A stretch of 64,000 bases of DNA from Phlebiopsis flavidoalba (lineage: Eukaryota > Basidiomycota > Agaricomycetes > Polyporales > Phanerochaetaceae): assembly GCA_035772785.1 (NCBI GenBank), contig JAOCPU010000035.1, positions 186,001 to 250,000 of the forward strand, in the 5' to 3' direction. The position numbers and the translations under genes are program-made. This document shows positions 60,932-64,000 of this stretch, one piece after another; the stretch's first letter is position 1, and each line of letters opens with the position of its first letter. Below the pieces are notes generated by a model. That model had not been told where the DNA came from and ran no database searches. It saw nothing but the letters and a program-made list of their open reading frames with translations.

Positions 60932-62460
60932 CTACTGGGACATGTCGAGCACGATGCGGCCGACGACCTGGCCTTTTTCGAGGCCCTCGTAGGTCCTACA
61001 CCGGCGTTAGTCATTGGAGAAGACAAGAGGGGCAGGGAGCAACGCACTCTTTGAGCGCAGAGAGCGGCTTGAGCTGGAAGAAACACTTGACCTTGCCGCG
61101 CGCGGCGATGTCGAGGGCTTCGCGGGCGTCTTGGCGGTTGCTGGGGGTATTGTGAGTATTAAGGGAGGAGGAGGAGAGGAAAGGAGGGCGTACCCGACGT
61201 AGACCCGACGATGTTGATGCTCTTCACGACCGTGAAGAAGATATCCGCGTTCAATGACGCGCGGGCGGGCAGGCCGACGACCATGATCGTCCCCCCGGGG
61301 GCGCAGGGTAGTCGATCGCCTGCTCGTACGCCGTGCTCGTCGCCGCGGTGATCACCGCCGCATGCGGGCCCATGCCGTCCGTCGCCGCGCGGATGTCGCC
61401 GACGAGGTCCGTCGTCTCGCGGAAGTCGATGCCACTTCTTCTCCGCGCCGAGCCGCAGCACGAGCTCGCGCTTGTCCGCGCCCGTGTCGACCGCGAGCAC
61501 GCGCAGGCCCATTGCCGCTGCGTACTGCACAAACCGCGAGGTGGCCCAGTCCGCCGCCCGCGCCAAAGAAGGGTGTGGGGGGGTAGAATGTGAATAGTGG
61601 GGGGGGGGGGGGGGGGGGGGGGGGGGGTGTAGGGGGGGTGTAAGTGGGGGGGGTTGAAAGGGAGGTAGGATTATCCAGTCGCCCGTCGGTTGGCGCGTTG
61701 GAGTATTTGATCGCGCGGTAGACTGTCACGCAGCCCTGTCCGCTGCGGCGCGAATGTGTGGCTTATATGCGAGGGGACAAGGGGAGGTGCACGCACGGCG
61801 CAGAGGTATGGCTCGCCTGGCTTCTTCTGCGACGTCCACCGAGGGTTCTCGGGTGATCGGTGTGACATGCCGCACGTACGAGAGCACGTACTGGCTGAAG
61901 GTGCCAAGTCGACGCTGAAGCCGCTGTTCTTCGCCTCTCGGGGCAAGCTATAATGTCCCCGTTAGTTTTAGTGATGAATAGGGGGAGGGGGGGACGCACA
62001 CTGCTCGAGGGCCCTTGCGGCAGAGCTCGCAGTCGAGGCAACGAGGGTCCGAGCGAGCCACTTGATGCCCGACGAGGTCAGCCGAAGACCGGGTTTTCCG
62101 TGGCCTAGAGCGCGACGGGCGAGTCCGTGCTGTGCGTGCGCGCCGATCGCGACGCCGACGATGCCGACGCCCTGTTCGTGCCGTCAGTACCGTCAACCCC
62201 TGAGCGTGGGAGGACTCCGGGGAACGCACTCGTGGCCGCCGACGAGCGGGGTCTTGGGCGGGGATGGGCCAGTCGCCCTTGGCGGCGTGCAGGTCGGTGT
62301 GGCACACGCCGGTGCAGTCGAGCTTGACGAGGCACTCAGCCGCCGGGCTTGAGGTCCTCGGGGCGCGGGACGGGGATCTCGGTGACCTCGAGGGTCCGCG
62401 CCGGTCGACGCGACGACGGCGGCCTTCATCGTCTGGGGGTATGGTGTATGTCGTGGACAT
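60932..62460 (-). CDS. Zinc-dependent alcohol dehydrogenase (MDR family)
   Basis: Cytosolic NAD-dependent alcohol dehydrogenase of the medium-chain family, interconverting alcohols and aldehydes. From ATG 62460 (MSTTYTIP, then [14 protein letters not shown]) come [20 protein letters not shown] (catalytic-zinc Cys), a [12 protein letters not shown] segment (zinc His), [16 protein letters not shown] (structural-zinc cysteines) and [20 protein letters not shown]. The cofactor-binding core follows: [71 protein letters not shown] and [10 protein letters not shown]. The end is [32 protein letters not shown], an intron, and [19 protein letters not shown] (stop 60932-60934). Introns include one holding a (G)29 run. 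Several single-base shifts occur, for example in the structural-zinc and cofactor segments. Confidence 0.92.
61599..61627 (+). repeat. Homopolymer (G)29
   Basis: Twenty-nine consecutive G on the plus strand within an intron of the minus-strand alcohol dehydrogenase, where it reads as a C tract near the acceptor side. Flanking G-rich text extends to about 61660. Its true length is doubtful. Confidence 0.85.
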
Positions 62461-64000
62461 GGTAGCTGTGTGTGGAGGGATGCAGAAGAGGGAAACCAGA
62501 GGAGGCTTGCTGGGGAGCCTAGCGGCGGCGCGGCGGTTCTATTTATTCGGCTGGGGGCGTGCGGCTGCGCGGCGTGCGCTGCACAAGCAAAGAAACGCGC
62601 GGGGGGCGCAGGCGCGCGGCTGGAGCAGCCTCGTGCGAGGATCGATGCGAGCATGGTTCAGCTGGCCCCGGCAGAAGCACCCCAGCGCGACCCTGAGCAG
62701 GAGAGAAGAAGCAAGGCGGTGATGTGCCTGTCGCCCGCCCGCCCCGCGTTTATAGGGCGTCACCGCCCCCCCTTCCGCCCGAGCCAGGCCCCGCCTGGAG
62801 CGGCGTCCCGTCCCCCCCCTCCCATGCCTCGATCTAATCTTATCGCGCGCGGCGCGTCTGTCCATCCGGGGCCGCGGCTCGCGCACCAGAACCCGCTCGG
62901 CTCCCGCATCGAGAGTATTCTCGGAATAGCGTTCGCAGCGGGCCCAACGCGCCCTCCGCCGCAGCGCTGCGCGCACCTCCGAGCGTCGCTGGGCAATAGC
63001 CCCATTCTCTATCTCTTGGGCGACACGGGCGCGCGGCAACAGGGGCGCACTACCCCGAATTTGAGCGAATGTCAAATTGCGCTGATGCTAGCTTCTTCTG
63101 CGGGGGGGTCAGGCGGGGCGCGGGACGCGACAGCGCGGGGGTCACTTGACGGCGCGGAATCACAGATTTATATTGCCGTGGCGGACTGTGGCGACGGATC
63201 CGACCCCTGCCCCTGAACGTTTCGCTGCCCCAGCGCGCTCGCCAGGCCGCGGCCCCCGCCTTCGTCCCCACACGCGCGCCATCGAGAGGGCAGCCTTGGA
63301 CGCGTCTCGTGCACCATCGATCGATTATTGGCACGCTTGCCCGCTTTCGGACTAGCCGCACCAGACGAGAGGGTATCCGCCCGCATATGATTGTCTGCAG
63401 GCTCGCAGAGAACAGAGGGGGGTAACGTGAGTCGCGCGTCCATTCGACTGTCCAACTCCCTTTTACCCCGCATGCGCAGAAGGGCGCCGTGGATCGATGC
63501 TCGTGTGCTACACAAAGCAAGAGAGAGAGCGGACGGGACGGGGCGGCGCGCCACGTGAACTTCGCACTGGCTGCGCGTTGTGGCACAGCCTCTTGACTAC
63601 ACACGCTTTACGCACTCGGAGAACTCGCTCGCGGTCCGCCTCGCAAAGTTTTCTTGCATTTTCACCCAGATTTGGTGAGCATCTTCTCGCACTCGCCGCT
63701 CACCGTATGTTCTGCGCACTGCCACTAGACTCTTTATTTTCTTGTGTTCGCCGCGGGCGAGCACATCGAGACCGACAGAGACCGACACTGGATCCATGAA
63801 AATTGCTCGTCGGAGCACAGTACGGCCGTGTGGCCACAGAGCTTAGAGTCTCGGCTGCTGCCTCTGGCTCCTGCTCGCGGTCCCGACGTCGGCGACGGAG
63901 TCAGCGCATATATGCATCTGCCTTGTCCGGGATGGCGTTGGCCGGGTCGTTGACTCCGTATCTATGCCTCCCCTATGGTTGACCACATCCCCGTCCTCTC
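62461..64000. other. GC-rich terminal stretch, no gene recognised
   Basis: This is the upstream region of the alcohol dehydrogenase gene and beyond. Overlapping frames of up to 248 residues occur on both strands, as expected from GC-rich DNA with few stops, and none has a recognisable motif. A gene may begin near the right edge, but I cannot support one. Confidence 0.4.

Noticed and set aside
60238..61086. 282-residue minus-strand frame
   Set aside because: It is built on the minisatellite and overlaps the end of the alcohol dehydrogenase in the wrong frame.
62470..63604. Overlapping 248-, 178- and 184-residue frames
   Set aside because: GC-rich DNA is open in many frames at once; no frame shows a motif, splice pattern or amino-acid balance of a real protein.

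Overview
The window looks like nuclear DNA of a filamentous basidiomycete, most likely a wood-decay agaricomycete. Genes sit on both strands and are cut by short introns (46-58 nt, GT-AG or occasionally GC-AG, with CTAAC/CTGAC-like branch points). A divergent H2A/H2B pair, a GRIP golgin, a cluster of xi-class glutathione transferases and many F-box genes are present. I see no operons, Shine-Dalgarno sites, CRISPR arrays, rRNA genes or convincing tRNAs. Taxonomic placement is inference.

Almost every conserved gene here is broken by single-base insertions or deletions, while the flanking protein sequence stays intact in another frame. The histone genes are the best calibration: near-canonical H2A and H2B are each interrupted several times. 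I read this mainly as low consensus accuracy of the underlying sequence, not as decay. Coordinates below therefore span whole genes whose reading frames must be joined, and starts, stops and lengths are approximate.

Layout. 0-16 kb: F-box gene; single-pass membrane protein gene (-); ICMT-type methyltransferase gene (+); large HECT-like E2-binding (UBE3D/Ipa1-type) gene (+); a second F-box gene; 3.9 kb without a recognisable gene; a third F-box gene. 16-24.5 kb: GRIP golgin (-) diverging from a large membrane-plus-WD40 gene (+), then an unidentified minus-strand gene. 24.5-26.1 kb: divergent H2B/H2A. 26.8-32.3 kb: three glutathionyl-hydroquinone reductase genes. 34.3-36.7 kb: secreted type-B carboxylesterase. 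37-48 kb: a minus-strand array of three PB1-domain genes interleaved with three F-box/LRR genes, carrying a 1.35 kb direct duplication. 49.4-53 kb: RRM protein. 53.3-55.6 kb: unidentified minus-strand gene. 56.3-58.7 kb: ASCC2/Cue3-type CUE protein in GC-rich DNA. 59.6-60.2 kb: a short TA-flanked inverted-repeat transposon. 60.9-62.5 kb: zinc alcohol dehydrogenase. The last 1.5 kb has no recognisable gene.

Functionally, the window mixes housekeeping genes (histones, golgin, ribosome-quality-control factor) with fast-evolving accessory families. The three quinone reductases, the esterase and the alcohol dehydrogenase fit a wood-decay or detoxification lifestyle. The six F-box genes, UBE3D-type protein and CUE protein give a ubiquitin-related theme, although nothing shows that they work together.
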